Positions 24,281 to 33,086 are shown, numbered from the stretch's first letter. The stretch is DNA of 42,909 nucleotides from Thermotogota bacterium ADurb.Bin062 (GCA_002071085.1 MWEM01000022.1:1-42909), one strand, 5' to 3'. The notes: generated by a model from the letters alone, not told the origin. A program made the numbers and translations.

Positions 24281-24513
24281 GGTGTGGTTCAAGTTATGGG
24301 GAGTACTCAAGAAACAAGGCCAGAATCGATCACACGATTTTTATTCCACGTAGTCATCGGGGCGTAAGCACCTCTTCTTTTCGCGACGGCGCGATACGCT
24401 TTTGCACAAGCCCATTGCGGCGTAGAAAGGGCAAAATGCGGATCGCGGGGTCGTAAAAATCACTTACCTGCGAGGAACCTCTTAGTTTTGTCACCCCATA
24501 ACTTGACACACAC
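24281..24513. mobile_element. MITE-like element with about 21-base inverted ends
   Basis: The left end (24282-24302) carries GTGTGG, two bases, then CAAGTTATGGGG. The right end (24492-24513), read on the minus strand, carries GTGTGTGTCAAGTTATGGGG. The ends match at about 18 of 20 positions in opposite orientation. The interior has no reading frame and holds copy d of the 60-base repeat. A partial relative with the same left end is at 19775. This is the layout of a small non-autonomous element mobilised in trans. No clear target-site duplication was confirmed. Confidence 0.65.
24348..24408 (+). repeat. Dispersed 60-base repeat, copy d
   Basis: GGCGTAAGCACCTCTTCTTT followed by CGCGACGGCGCGATACGC lies inside the MITE-like element. 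A short reiteration, CATTGCGGCGTAG, follows at about 24413-24425. Confidence 0.75.
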
Positions 24514-24539
24514 GCGGGCAAGGTCCCGACGGATCGTTA

Positions 24540-24548
24540 TGATATAAT
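24540..24548 (+). promoter_or_regulatory. Extended -10 promoter of the frr cluster
   Basis: TGATATAAT is an extended -10 (TG, one base, TATAAT) 70 bases before the frr start. It lies 27 bases beyond the right end of the MITE-like element. The TTGACA at 24503 belongs to that element's end and is too far away to be a paired -35. Confidence 0.5.
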
Positions 24549-24617
24549 AATGCGAAACTCTCTATGGTTGGGATACCCACTAAAAGAGAAGAACGGGGTA
24601 CGTTAGGAGGATAGAAG

Positions 24618-25169
24618 ATGAACAAATACGCCACCGAAGCAAAGGAAAAGATGCAAAAAACCGTGCAAGTGGTTGACGAAGAGCTGAAGCACATCCGTAC
24701 CGGAAGACCTGCGCCGGCGATGCTCGACGATATCTCCGTCGATTATTACGGGGCGCCGACGCCGGTGACGCAGCTGGCCTCTATCGTGATCGATGAACGG
24801 GCGCTGATCATCAAGCCCTGGGACAAAGCCACGCTGAAGCTGATTGAAAAGGCGATCCTCGCCTCCTCGTTGGGATTGACGCCGATGAGCGACGGCAACA
24901 ATATCCGCCTGAACTTCCCGCCTCCCTCCGGAGAACAAAAGAAGAACCTCGTGAAGGTGGTCAAGGAAAAGATAGAAAACGGGAAGATTTCTGTACGGAA
25001 TATCCGCCGCGATGCCATCAAGGTCATCAAAGAAGAGCAGAAGAAAGGCGATATACCCGAGGATGACGCGAAGGCCTACGAAGCGGAGGTTCAGAAAGTC
25101 ACCGACGAGTATGTCGAAAAAATGGACGACCTGTTCAAACGAAAAGAAGAAGAGATCATGGAGGTCTGA
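24618..25169 (+). CDS. frr: Ribosome recycling factor
   Basis: A 183-residue protein, standard length. With EF-G it splits the post-termination ribosome. Diagnostic stretches are HIRTGRPAPAMLDDISVDYYG, TPVTQLASI, IRLNFPPPSGEQKKNLVK and ISVRNIRRDA. The ATG follows AGGAGGATAGAAG. It is the first gene of the long plus-strand run and overlaps uppS by one base (TGATG). Confidence 0.97.
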   Translation: MNKYATEAKEKMQKTVQVVDEELKHIRTGRPAPAMLDDISVDYYGAPTPVTQLASIVIDERALIIKPWDKATLKLIEKAILASSLGLTPMSDGNNIRLNFPPPSGEQKKNLVKVVKEKIENGKISVRNIRRDAIKVIKEEQKKGDIPEDDAKAYEAEVQKVTDEYVEKMDDLFKRKEEEIMEV

Positions 25170-25894
25170 TGGGTAACCCTACCCATATCGCCTTCATTAT
25201 GGACGGCAACGGACGGTGGGCGAAACGACGAGGGTTAGAACGGTCCGAGGGGCACGCGAAAGGCGCGCAGGTGGCCGAAGCGACGGTCAGGTTATGCGCC
25301 GATCACGGAATCCGGTATGTCACCCTATTCGCCTTTTCCACAGAAAACTGGAAACGCCCCGAAAGTGAGGTGCATTTTCTTTTTCAGCTTCTCTCCGAGT
25401 ACCTGTTGGAGCATACGGAAGAGATGATCAATAAAGGGGTGCGCATCCGGTTTATGGGACGGATGCCAGGGTTGAGCCCCGCTTTGCGGGAGTTGATCCG
25501 AAAAATCGAAGCGCGGTCTCTTCATTGCGATCGGCTGCAGATGATCCTGGCCGTTAATTACGGAGGGCGCCAGGAGATTTGCGACGGGTTCAGGAAGCTT
25601 CACGAGGAACTCAACACCCGTCCTCCTGACCAAAAAGAAGAGATATTGGACACCCTCTCGGAGGGCTTCTATCGCTATCTCTACCTTCCGGACGTTCCCG
25701 CCCCCGATCTCATCGTTCGGACTTCGGGAGAAAAGCGGATCAGCAACTGCTTGTTGTGGCAATCCGCCTATTCGGAGCTGTACTTCACAGACACCTTATG
25801 GCCGGACTTCGACGAACGATGTTTCGATGCTGCTTTAAAAGAGTATTCTGGGCGTAAGAGAAGGTTTGGCGGGTTAGATGAACAACCCTCCTAA
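25169..25894 (+). CDS. uppS: Undecaprenyl diphosphate synthase
   Basis: A 241-residue cis-prenyltransferase that builds the C55 lipid carrier for peptidoglycan and surface glycans. The catalytic Asp is in FIMDGNGRWAKRRGLERSEGH. FSTENWKRP and the end motif VRTSGEKRISNCLLWQSAYSEL are canonical, with Cys replacing the usual Phe in SNFLLWQ. Its product supports murG and the sugar transferase at 41142. It is translationally linked to frr on one side and overlaps cdsA by 17 bases on the other. Confidence 0.96.
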   Translation: MGNPTHIAFIMDGNGRWAKRRGLERSEGHAKGAQVAEATVRLCADHGIRYVTLFAFSTENWKRPESEVHFLFQLLSEYLLEHTEEMINKGVRIRFMGRMPGLSPALRELIRKIEARSLHCDRLQMILAVNYGGRQEICDGFRKLHEELNTRPPDQKEEILDTLSEGFYRYLYLPDVPAPDLIVRTSGEKRISNCLLWQSAYSELYFTDTLWPDFDERCFDAALKEYSGRKRRFGGLDEQPS

Positions 25895-26744
25895 GGACTT
25901 AAAGAAAGACAGGTTCTCTATCAAGGCGCGTTGGACCTCCGCGATTATCGGTGGCTTGGCGATCTCTTGGATGTTCTTCAACATCCATACCTTTTTAGCG
26001 CTGGCAGTTTTAAGCACGGCAATTGGAGGATACGAGTTCGTTCGCTTGATCTTGGCGAAAACCCCAAATGCGGTCGAGCGCCTGTGGTTGTCGGTCCTGT
26101 TGCCCACTCTGACCTGCCTATCCGGGCTTTTCATTTTACTTCTTCCGGAACAGGGAATGGGCGCAATCGTGAGCCTTTACGCCTTACAGATCCCGTTGAT
26201 CTGTGTTGTCGAATTGCTTATCCATCGCGAAGTGGCCACTATAAAGGACCGTATCGTAGACGCCGTTTTCGGTGTGTTTTATCTGCCTTTCGTCCATACG
26301 CTCGGTTTCTACATTTACTGGAAATACGGCTGGCCTTATGCCCTGTTGGCGGTCACCTCCACATGGATATTCGACTCGATGGCTTTTTTCGTCGGGATTC
26401 GTTACGGCAAACACCCTTTGATGCCGACAATCTCCCCGAAGAAGACGGTGGAAGGGTCCATAGGCGGACTGGTAGGCGGGTTTTTCGGTTTGTGGTTGGT
26501 AATCCGCCTCTTGGAGTTGTTCTGGAAACAGCCGATCTTCACCTTATGGCAGATCGGGTTATTGTCGATTGGATTGTGGATGAGCGCCACTTTCGGAGAT
26601 TTGTTCGAATCGGCCCTTAAAAGGTCTTACGCATTGAAAGACATCGGGAAAATCCTCCCAGGCCACGGAGGCTGGTTGGACCGAATCGACTCGATGGTCT
26701 TCTTTATCCCAACGTTCGCGCTATTACTCGTATTTTTCAAATAA
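25878..26744 (+). CDS. cdsA: Phosphatidate cytidylyltransferase
   Basis: A 288-residue membrane enzyme that makes CDP-diacylglycerol for phospholipid synthesis. It has about eight hydrophobic segments. The family signature appears in two parts: SPKKTVEGSIGGLVGG and the C-terminal FGDLFESALKRSYALKDIGK ending in PGHGGWLDRIDS. The gene order frr-uppS-cdsA is conserved in many bacteria. Dxr and RseP, which often follow, are absent and alaS comes next. Confidence 0.95.
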   Translation: MNNPPKDLKKDRFSIKARWTSAIIGGLAISWMFFNIHTFLALAVLSTAIGGYEFVRLILAKTPNAVERLWLSVLLPTLTCLSGLFILLLPEQGMGAIVSLYALQIPLICVVELLIHREVATIKDRIVDAVFGVFYLPFVHTLGFYIYWKYGWPYALLAVTSTWIFDSMAFFVGIRYGKHPLMPTISPKKTVEGSIGGLVGGFFGLWLVIRLLELFWKQPIFTLWQIGLLSIGLWMSATFGDLFESALKRSYALKDIGKILPGHGGWLDRIDSMVFFIPTFALLLVFFK

Positions 26745-26756
26745 AGGTGGATTACG

Positions 26757-29390
26757 ATGATGGAAAAATTGTCAGGACATACGATTAGAGAATTATTCTG
26801 CTCCTTTTACGAAGGCAAAAAGCATATCCGGCTACCCAGCGCTTCTCTGATTCCGGAAGACCCCCAACTGCTCTTCACGGTTGCCGGGATGGTTCCGTTC
26901 AAACCGATCTTCTGGGGAAAGGTGGAACCGACTTACACGCGTGTCACGACTTGCCAGAAGTGCGTCCGAACCAACGATATCGAACAGGTCGGCCGCACCC
27001 CGCGCCACCACACGTTCTTTGAGATGCTCGGGAACTTCTCCTTCGGGGACTACTTCAAACGCGAGGCGATCGAGTGGGCTTGGGAGTTCGTCATCGACGT
27101 CTTGAAGCTGCCTGAGGAAAAGATATACGTTTCCGTATATAGAGAAGACCAGGAAGCTTATGATCTTTGGCTTCACCATATCGGTCTCCCACCCCGAAAG
27201 ATCACCCGATTGGGGAAAGAGGACAACTTTTGGGGGCCCGCCGGACCCACGGGACCTTGCGGCCCGGATTCGGAGATTTTTTACGATATGGGGCCCAAAT
27301 CGGGCTGCCCGGACCCGAGGGGCTGCGCGCCCGGTTGCGATTGCGGCCGTTTCTTGGAGTTCTACAATCTCGTCTTCACCGAGTTCAATCAAGACGAAAA
27401 AGGCAACCTGACCCCCTTGTCCCGTAAAAATATCGACACTGGCCTCGGTTTGGAACGGCTTGCCGCCATCATGCAGGGGGTCTCTTCCAACTTCGAATCC
27501 GACCTTTTCACCCCGATCGTGCGACAGAGCGAAACCGTCCTCGGTCTGCGCTATGGCAGCAGCGAAGCGAGTAACGTCGCGTTGCGGGTCGTGGCGGACC
27601 ACATACGGTCAGCGGTCTTCATGATTACCGACGGCATTCTTCCCTCGAACGACGGTCGCGGCTACGTTTTAAAACGCCTCATTCGCCGCGCGATGCGTTT
27701 CGGCTGGCTCTACGGACAGCGAAACCCGTTCTTGTACCGCCTTGTGGAACCGGTCGTTTCCGTTATGGGAGAACCCTACCCCGAAATCGTGAACAAAGTG
27801 CCGATGGTAACGAAGATCATCCGCCTAGAAGAAGAAAAATTCTTGAAAACCCTGGAGCAAGGGATGGCGATGCTCGACACTTTGACGGCTCATTCCAAGC
27901 GGATCGCCGCAGACGACGCCTTCCGGCTTTACGATACTTTGGGGTTCCCGATCGAAGTCACTGGGGAAGTGGCACAAGAAAGAGGGCTGGTCATCGATAT
28001 GGACGGTTACCGCGACCTGATGGAGAAGCAGCGGGAAAGCGCCCGCGCTGCGCGTGGAGACAAAGAGTTCCTCAAAATGCAAGAAATCTATGAATCTATC
28101 GGCTCGGAATACCCCGTGACTCCGTTTATCGGGTACGATCGGAACGAGGGCCACTCCAACGTGCTTTATCTGGTTCGAGAGGGACAAACGGTTCCGGAGC
28201 TTCATGCGGGGGAGGAAGGCGAGGTGGTGGTCGAGAGCACCCCGTTTTTTAGCGAAAAAGGGGGCCAGGCCAGTGACATAGGTTCTTTCAGTGGGCCATC
28301 AGGCGCGGGGGATGTGACCTACGTCTTTAACCCATTCAACCAGTTGGTGTCCCACCGAATCATCGTAAAAACCGGTGTTTTGAGGACCGGGGAGAGGGTC
28401 CTTCTCTCGGTCGACCTGCCCAGGCGCCGGGCCGTCGCTCGAAACCATACGGCGACGCATCTGCTGCACGCAGCTTTGAGGGCTGTCCTTGGAGATCACG
28501 TTCAGCAAGCGGGGTCGCTCGTCGAGCCGGACCGCCTGCGCTTCGATTTCTCGCATTATGAAAAGATCCGTGCGAATCAAGTGGAAGCGATAGAGGACTG
28601 GGTCAACGAGCGCGTTTTAATGGCCATTCCGGTCTCCATCGAGAGTCGTTCGATCCAGGAAGCGAAGGCCATGGGCGCGATGGCCCTGTTCGACGAAAAG
28701 TACAAAGAAACCGTACGGGTCGTTCGAGTCGGAACGCATAGCTTGGAGCTGTGCGGCGGAACGCACGTCCAGAATACCGGGGAGATCGGGCTCTTTAAAA
28801 TACTTGGCGAAACCGCTATATCGGCCGGCATGAGGCGGATTGAAGCGATCACCGGCCTAACCTCTCTCGCCTACGTTCGAAAACTGAACGCAACGCTGTT
28901 GGAAGCGTGCCAGGTCTCTGGCTCGCAATCGGAATCCCTGGCGCAAACGATAAAAAAGATGCAAGAAATGCAAAAAGAAGCCGAAAAAACGATCCGGAAC
29001 CTTCAGGAAAAGTGGAGCCTGAAAGAAATCGGCCGACCCGAAAGGGCGGTCCATCAGCTTGGCGACGCTTCCTACACGGTCATTCGGCTTAATGGGTTGC
29101 AGAAAGAATCCGTTCGATCTGTGACCGACCTCGCCCTAGAGCAACACCAGACGGGGATGGCCATCGTCTTCAACGAGCGGGAGGGGATGGTGGATATCTG
29201 CGTGAAGGTCGCGACACCGTTCGTTCAAAATCCCTTTCACGCCGGGAATATCGCGCGGCGACTCGCGACGGAGTTGGGAGGCGGCGGGGGCGGCAAACCC
29301 GATTTCGCCTTCGCCGGGGGAAAGCGGCCGGAAAAGTTGCCGGACGTGCTCGCGCGCCTCGACACGTACGTTCGGGAAAGTATCGGTTGA
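26757..29390 (+). CDS. alaS: Alanyl-tRNA synthetase
   Basis: An 877-residue protein of full length that charges tRNA-Ala and edits mischarged Ser and Gly. The class II core is seen in RHHTFFEMLGNFSFGDYFKR and GLGLERLAAIMQG. The editing domain carries HTATHLLHAAL and LCGGTHVQNTGEI with the zinc-binding His, His, Cys and His. The C-terminal DHHA1 region ends with the Gly-rich GGGGGGKPDFAFAGG. GGTGG precedes the first ATG by about seven bases. The downstream NTPase start overlaps the stop codon as TTGA. Confidence 0.97.
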   Translation: MMEKLSGHTIRELFCSFYEGKKHIRLPSASLIPEDPQLLFTVAGMVPFKPIFWGKVEPTYTRVTTCQKCVRTNDIEQVGRTPRHHTFFEMLGNFSFGDYFKREAIEWAWEFVIDVLKLPEEKIYVSVYREDQEAYDLWLHHIGLPPRKITRLGKEDNFWGPAGPTGPCGPDSEIFYDMGPKSGCPDPRGCAPGCDCGRFLEFYNLVFTEFNQDEKGNLTPLSRKNIDTGLGLERLAAIMQGVSSNFESDLFTPIVRQSETVLGLRYGSSEASNVALRVVADHIRSAVFMITDGILPSNDGRGYVLKRLIRRAMRFGWLYGQRNPFLYRLVEPVVSVMGEPYPEIVNKVPMVTKIIRLEEEKFLKTLEQGMAMLDTLTAHSKRIAADDAFRLYDTLGFPIEVTGEVAQERGLVIDMDGYRDLMEKQRESARAARGDKEFLKMQEIYESIGSEYPVTPFIGYDRNEGHSNVLYLVREGQTVPELHAGEEGEVVVESTPFFSEKGGQASDIGSFSGPSGAGDVTYVFNPFNQLVSHRIIVKTGVLRTGERVLLSVDLPRRRAVARNHTATHLLHAALRAVLGDHVQQAGSLVEPDRLRFDFSHYEKIRANQVEAIEDWVNERVLMAIPVSIESRSIQEAKAMGAMALFDEKYKETVRVVRVGTHSLELCGGTHVQNTGEIGLFKILGETAISAGMRRIEAITGLTSLAYVRKLNATLLEACQVSGSQSESLAQTIKKMQEMQKEAEKTIRNLQEKWSLKEIGRPERAVHQLGDASYTVIRLNGLQKESVRSVTDLALEQHQTGMAIVFNEREGMVDICVKVATPFVQNPFHAGNIARRLATELGGGGGGKPDFAFAGGKRPEKLPDVLARLDTYVRESIG

Positions 29391-29977
29391 AAGTCGACGA
29401 AGCGCGGTTGATGCTTATGCTCATTACGGGGGAGAGGGGAGCCGGGAAATCGACTTTCGCGAGGCATCTTTCTCAAAGACTTACCCTGTCCGAGGGCGCC
29501 CGGTTCAAAGGATACGAAACCGTTTTCATAGACAAACCGGAAGGGGCGCGCCACTTGATCTGCCAGCCGGTCGGCTTCGATGAGAAGCCCTTTAGGGTCG
29601 CCGTGCAAAACCTGCTTCCCTACAGGCGCATCCTACCCGACACAGAAGCCTTCGGGCGTATGGCCGCGCTGCTAGAGTCGATCGACCCCCAGACCGAAGG
29701 GGTGTACATCGATGAGATCGGTTTTTTGGAAACCCTGGATGATCGTCTGCAGCAGTCGATCTTGTCGGCCTTGACACGTTGCCCATTCGCCATCGCCGTG
29801 ATCCGCCTGGGCGACTACCCTTTTCTTAGAAAAGTCAAAGGCTTACGCCCGGACGCGGTGCTCGAACTCACCCGAGTAAACCGAGAGCGCCTGTATGCGC
29901 AAACACTCTCGTCACTGGGCGTTAGTCAGACGGATCCTGTTTTTCGGGACCCAGAAAAAGGAGGCCTGAAGAAATGA
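29387..29977 (+). CDS. THEP1-like P-loop NTPase
   Basis: A 196-residue protein with a Walker A motif GERGAGKST (about residues 16-24) and Walker B VYIDEIGFLE (about 107-116). This is the arrangement of the THEP1/DUF265 group of small nucleoside-triphosphatases, though the Walker A is atypical and the middle differs from standard THEP1. Its physiological role is unclear. The TTG start overlaps the alaS stop (TTGA), arguing for coupling. An ATG at 29411 is an alternative but lacks a clear ribosome site. The following asparaginase gene overlaps its stop by four bases, so the two proteins are probably made together. Confidence 0.65.
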   Translation: MKVDEARLMLMLITGERGAGKSTFARHLSQRLTLSEGARFKGYETVFIDKPEGARHLICQPVGFDEKPFRVAVQNLLPYRRILPDTEAFGRMAALLESIDPQTEGVYIDEIGFLETLDDRLQQSILSALTRCPFAIAVIRLGDYPFLRKVKGLRPDAVLELTRVNRERLYAQTLSSLGVSQTDPVFRDPEKGGLKK

Positions 29978-30975
29978 AAAACATCGTTATCGTCACCACC
30001 GGCGGCACTATCGCGATGAAGAAGCTACCCGCCGGCGTTGATATCACCCCCGAAGGCAATCAAGAGATCATGGAACTAGAGGGGCTTACGAATCTCGCGC
30101 AGGTCAAGATGGTCGAATTCGCCAACTTACCGAGCCCGCATATGAGCCCACAGCTGATGTGGCAGCTCTCCCGACGGATCCAGGGTCTGGTGGATCGGGA
30201 TGAGGTTGACGGGATCGTCGTGACCCACGGCACGGACACATTGGAAGAGACCGCTTATTTCCTGGACATCACGGTGCTGACAAAAAAGCCGATCGTTCTA
30301 ACCGCCGCGATGCGGAACATCAACGAACTCGGCACAGATGGTCCCCGAAACATTTTTTCCTCGATCCGGGTGGCCTGCTCCACGCAAGCCATAGGCGCTG
30401 GCGCCGTTGTGTGTCTCAACGACGAAATCCACGCGGCCAGGGAGGTAAACAAGACCTATACCAGTAATGTCGCCACCTTCGAGTCTCCCGGATTCGGACC
30501 GCTCGGTATCGTGGACGAGGACGGCGTTTTTTTCTTCCGGAAATCCACGGTCCGTTACCATATCCCGACGACGAAGATCGAGCCCCATGTCGCGCTCTTG
30601 AAAACCTACACCGGTGATTTAGGGGAGTTCATCGACTACGCGGTAGATAAGGGGTATAAGGGTATCGTTCTAGAGGGATTCGGCCGGGGAAACGTTCCGG
30701 ATACGATTATCAACAGCCTAAAAACGGCTATCCAGCACCAGGTTGCCGTCGTCTTGGTTTCCCGAGCATACAAAGGGCGCGTTTTGGACATCTACAGCTA
30801 CGAAGGGGGAGGCGCCTATCTGAAAAAAATGGGCGTGATTCTGGCCCACGAGCAAACGGGCCAAAAAGCGCGCATCAAACTGATGGTGGTCTTGGGAAAG
30901 ACTTCTCATATCGAAGAGATCCGGGGCTATTTCGAAATGGCCAATTACTTCAAGATGAGCGAGAGCGACAGCTAG
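29974..30975 (+). CDS. L-asparaginase
   Basis: A 333-residue bacterial-type asparaginase that hydrolyses Asn to Asp and ammonia. Both active-site threonine motifs are visible: TTGGTIAM (about residues 8-15) and VVTHGTDTLEETAYF (about 83-97). There is no signal peptide, so it is cytosolic, as in type I (AnsA-like) enzymes. FGRGNVP supports the family. It fits amino-acid fermentation, together with lysine aminomutase and the peptidase. The gene is coupled to the THEP1-like gene. After it, GAGCGT and ACGCTC can pair, but no T tract follows. Confidence 0.92.
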   Translation: MKNIVIVTTGGTIAMKKLPAGVDITPEGNQEIMELEGLTNLAQVKMVEFANLPSPHMSPQLMWQLSRRIQGLVDRDEVDGIVVTHGTDTLEETAYFLDITVLTKKPIVLTAAMRNINELGTDGPRNIFSSIRVACSTQAIGAGAVVCLNDEIHAAREVNKTYTSNVATFESPGFGPLGIVDEDGVFFFRKSTVRYHIPTTKIEPHVALLKTYTGDLGEFIDYAVDKGYKGIVLEGFGRGNVPDTIINSLKTAIQHQVAVVLVSRAYKGRVLDIYSYEGGGAYLKKMGVILAHEQTGQKARIKLMVVLGKTSHIEEIRGYFEMANYFKMSESDS

Positions 30976-31020
30976 AGCGTTTTTATCCTAAAGACGCTCG
31001 AGGAAAAAGGGGGAGCGGTT

Positions 31021-32058
31021 CTGAAAAAGGCGTTTGGCACTATGGTCTGTGTGTGTTTATTCGCTTGGAGCGGTTACGCTTATACGATCCGACAGGTTTT
31101 AGAAGGCGTTGAATCCTCTTGCCTGGCCGAGATGGGACTTCCGAGATTCATTTGGGTTCAACGGGTCGACGCCGACCTCGGCGCCGGCTACGATCTCGCC
31201 AATCGGCAAGTCGTCATCGGCGCCTCCGCTGATGCGCAGGTTTTCGATGCGTTGCACTTCAACAGCTCGTTTCAGGTATTCACGGATTTTTCTTCCTCCA
31301 CAGCCTATCTGTTTAACATGGGATTGACCTATCGGTTCGGGGACCTGCAAAGCACATCGCGTAAAGCCTACGCGGAGGCGAGAAAAGAGACGATGCTTCG
31401 GAAAATACAGGCCTGCGAACTCTATTTCGAATACCTGAAGCGCCGGAAGGCGCTCGAAAACGCGGACGATTCGGACGCAGTCGCGGTGGTAAAAAACCGG
31501 TTGGAGCAGATCGAACTCGCGTATCTCTTGATACAACTCCAGACGCTCTCCGGTCTATCCGAAGGGGAACCCGAGGCGATCGACACCCAAGGGCTCGTGT
31601 TTTCTCCGTTAAGAGACGAAGACGTGAGGTCCGCGCTCCTGAACTACTCGATGGTCATGCAGAGGGACCTTCAAAAAAGCGTCTCTCTCTATCTGAAGTT
31701 GCAAACGGTTCACGAACGCGACTTCGGTTACATTTTGGGTGGTCCGGGAGTGCATTATCAACCGGAGTTTGAGCCTCTAAGCAGTCTAGAGGAAAAAATG
31801 AGAGAAGTGTCTATGCGAAAAATGATATTGGAGCACGAGGTGCTTTCGGAGATTCTCCCAGACTTACGCCGACAGATCACCGAAACCAATACCCAACGGA
31901 GCAAGCTCTCCAAAAGCTATCTTCTTGGCCAAACTGAAGCCGCCGTTTTGAAAGACATCAACCAAACCCTCGCCAAACTGGAGGCGCTGGACTACACCGT
32001 GTGTATGGATATCTTAAAAATCGAAGCCCTCTTCCGGGTCTTACAGGGGGAATGGTGA
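31021..32058 (+). CDS. Exported helical protein, possibly TolC-like
   Basis: About 345 residues. The most likely start is a CTG at 31021: GGGGGAG lies five bases upstream and the product opens with a signal peptide, KKAFGTMVCVCLFAWSGYAYT. An ATG at 31042 removes the charged part and has a poor ribosome site. After about 60 residues, alternating beta-like stretches (SSFQVFTDFSSSTAYLFNMG, then LTYRFGD) lead into a long helix with AYAEARKETMLRKIQ and further coiled-coil helices to the end. That order of strand pair then long helices resembles part of TolC-type outer-membrane efflux proteins, but the similarity is distant. It is one base out of phase with the next gene (TGATG), an AI-2E-type permease. 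Confidence 0.55.
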   Translation: MKKAFGTMVCVCLFAWSGYAYTIRQVLEGVESSCLAEMGLPRFIWVQRVDADLGAGYDLANRQVVIGASADAQVFDALHFNSSFQVFTDFSSSTAYLFNMGLTYRFGDLQSTSRKAYAEARKETMLRKIQACELYFEYLKRRKALENADDSDAVAVVKNRLEQIELAYLLIQLQTLSGLSEGEPEAIDTQGLVFSPLRDEDVRSALLNYSMVMQRDLQKSVSLYLKLQTVHERDFGYILGGPGVHYQPEFEPLSSLEEKMREVSMRKMILEHEVLSEILPDLRRQITETNTQRSKLSKSYLLGQTEAAVLKDINQTLAKLEALDYTVCMDILKIEALFRVLQGEW

Positions 32059-33086
32059 TGCGTAACCCTTTTGACAAGAACAGACCCCCAAAATTACTTT
32101 TCGAAGCCTACCTGCTGTTTTACGTGTCGTTAATCTTGTTATTCGGGTATCTCTCGCCGTTAGCCTTTTCGGTAGTGCTGACCGCTTTCGCTATCATCAT
32201 CGTCTTGGAACCGGTGGCCGGATGGCTGATACACAAGCGACGGATGCGATTCGTCTTGGCGCACGCGTTGACGCTGATCGTGTTTTTCAGCTGTGTGCTG
32301 CTTCTCTTCGCGTTTCTAGTGCCGAGCACCCTGAAGGAAGCCGGCGGTTTTTTCCGATTCGTCGAGGATTTTTTCGGGAAACGCCGATGGGAGACCTTCT
32401 TTCAACTGCGCCCCGAAACAAAAGAATTGCTTTCCCCCACGATCGACAAGATCTATCCCAAGTTGCTCTCTTTTTTCGAGTCCTTCGTCTCCGGCCTGCA
32501 AAAATCCTCGATGACTCTGTTGAATTTCATATTCTACGTCGTTTTGGTCACCGCGTACTGGACGTTTTTCTTCCCCACCTTTAAGAAATCGATTCTACAC
32601 TTGTTTCCCAAAACGACCACCGAGGAAGCGAGGCGGTTTCTCCGGGAACTCTATCATCAATTGAAACGGTACCTCTCCTCGCTGATCCTGGTCGCCACGT
32701 TCGTCGGAATCGTAATCGGCATCTTTTTGCTCATCATCGGCTCGCAGTACGCGTTGATCTTGGGGTTTTGGGGCTTTTTTACGAACTTTATCCCTATCGT
32801 CGGGGTAGCTTTGGAACTGATCCCGTTGCTGATCCTTTGTTTTTCTCTCGGCATCGGCAAGAGCGTTGCTTTACTCGTGTTGATCAGCATCGTGCACCCC
32901 GTCGCATTCATTATGTTTCTTAATTTGATGAAAGGCGTCGTTCAACTCAACCCAGTCGTTATCATTCTTCTGATACTGGTGTGCAGCCAACTTTTCGGCA
33001 TCGTAGGATCGTTGATCGCCGTTCCGGTCGGAATTATGTTCCGCGTCTACTGGAGATCTTTTATCGTCCCGCGCCTGTCCGCCTAA
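32058..33086 (+). CDS. AI-2E/PerM-family membrane transporter
   Basis: About 342 residues with some seven or eight membrane helices, of the AI-2E transporter (DUF20, PerM) family. Members move various small molecules or ions; only a few are characterised. The C-terminal half shows the usual GFWGFFTNFIPIVGVALELIP and VIILLILVCSQLFGIVGSLIAVPVG. The ATG at 32058 follows GGGGGA by six bases and overlaps the preceding stop by one base. An earlier in-frame start at 32001 is inside the previous gene and is rejected. Coupling to the exported helical protein suggests that they act together, which is an inference. Confidence 0.88.
   Translation: MRNPFDKNRPPKLLFEAYLLFYVSLILLFGYLSPLAFSVVLTAFAIIIVLEPVAGWLIHKRRMRFVLAHALTLIVFFSCVLLLFAFLVPSTLKEAGGFFRFVEDFFGKRRWETFFQLRPETKELLSPTIDKIYPKLLSFFESFVSGLQKSSMTLLNFIFYVVLVTAYWTFFFPTFKKSILHLFPKTTTEEARRFLRELYHQLKRYLSSLILVATFVGIVIGIFLLIIGSQYALILGFWGFFTNFIPIVGVALELIPLLILCFSLGIGKSVALLVLISIVHPVAFIMFLNLMKGVVQLNPVVIILLILVCSQLFGIVGSLIAVPVGIMFRVYWRSFIVPRLSA

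Larger units (their letters stand above)
23954..24617. other. Repeat-rich intergenic island 3
   Basis: About 660 bases with no gene. It contains CACAGAG-type periodic sequence on the minus strand (24155-24185 and 24249-24270), a perfect hairpin repeat (24213-24235), the MITE-like element (24281-24513), and the -10 region and ribosome site of frr. Confidence 0.65.

Noticed and set aside
24503..24508. TTGACA as -35 of frr
   Set aside because: It is 34 bases from the TATAAT and is part of the MITE end.
30975..31020. Terminator after the asparaginase gene
   Set aside because: GAGCGT/ACGCTC can pair but the loop is long and no T tract follows; the ribosome site of the next gene comes right after.
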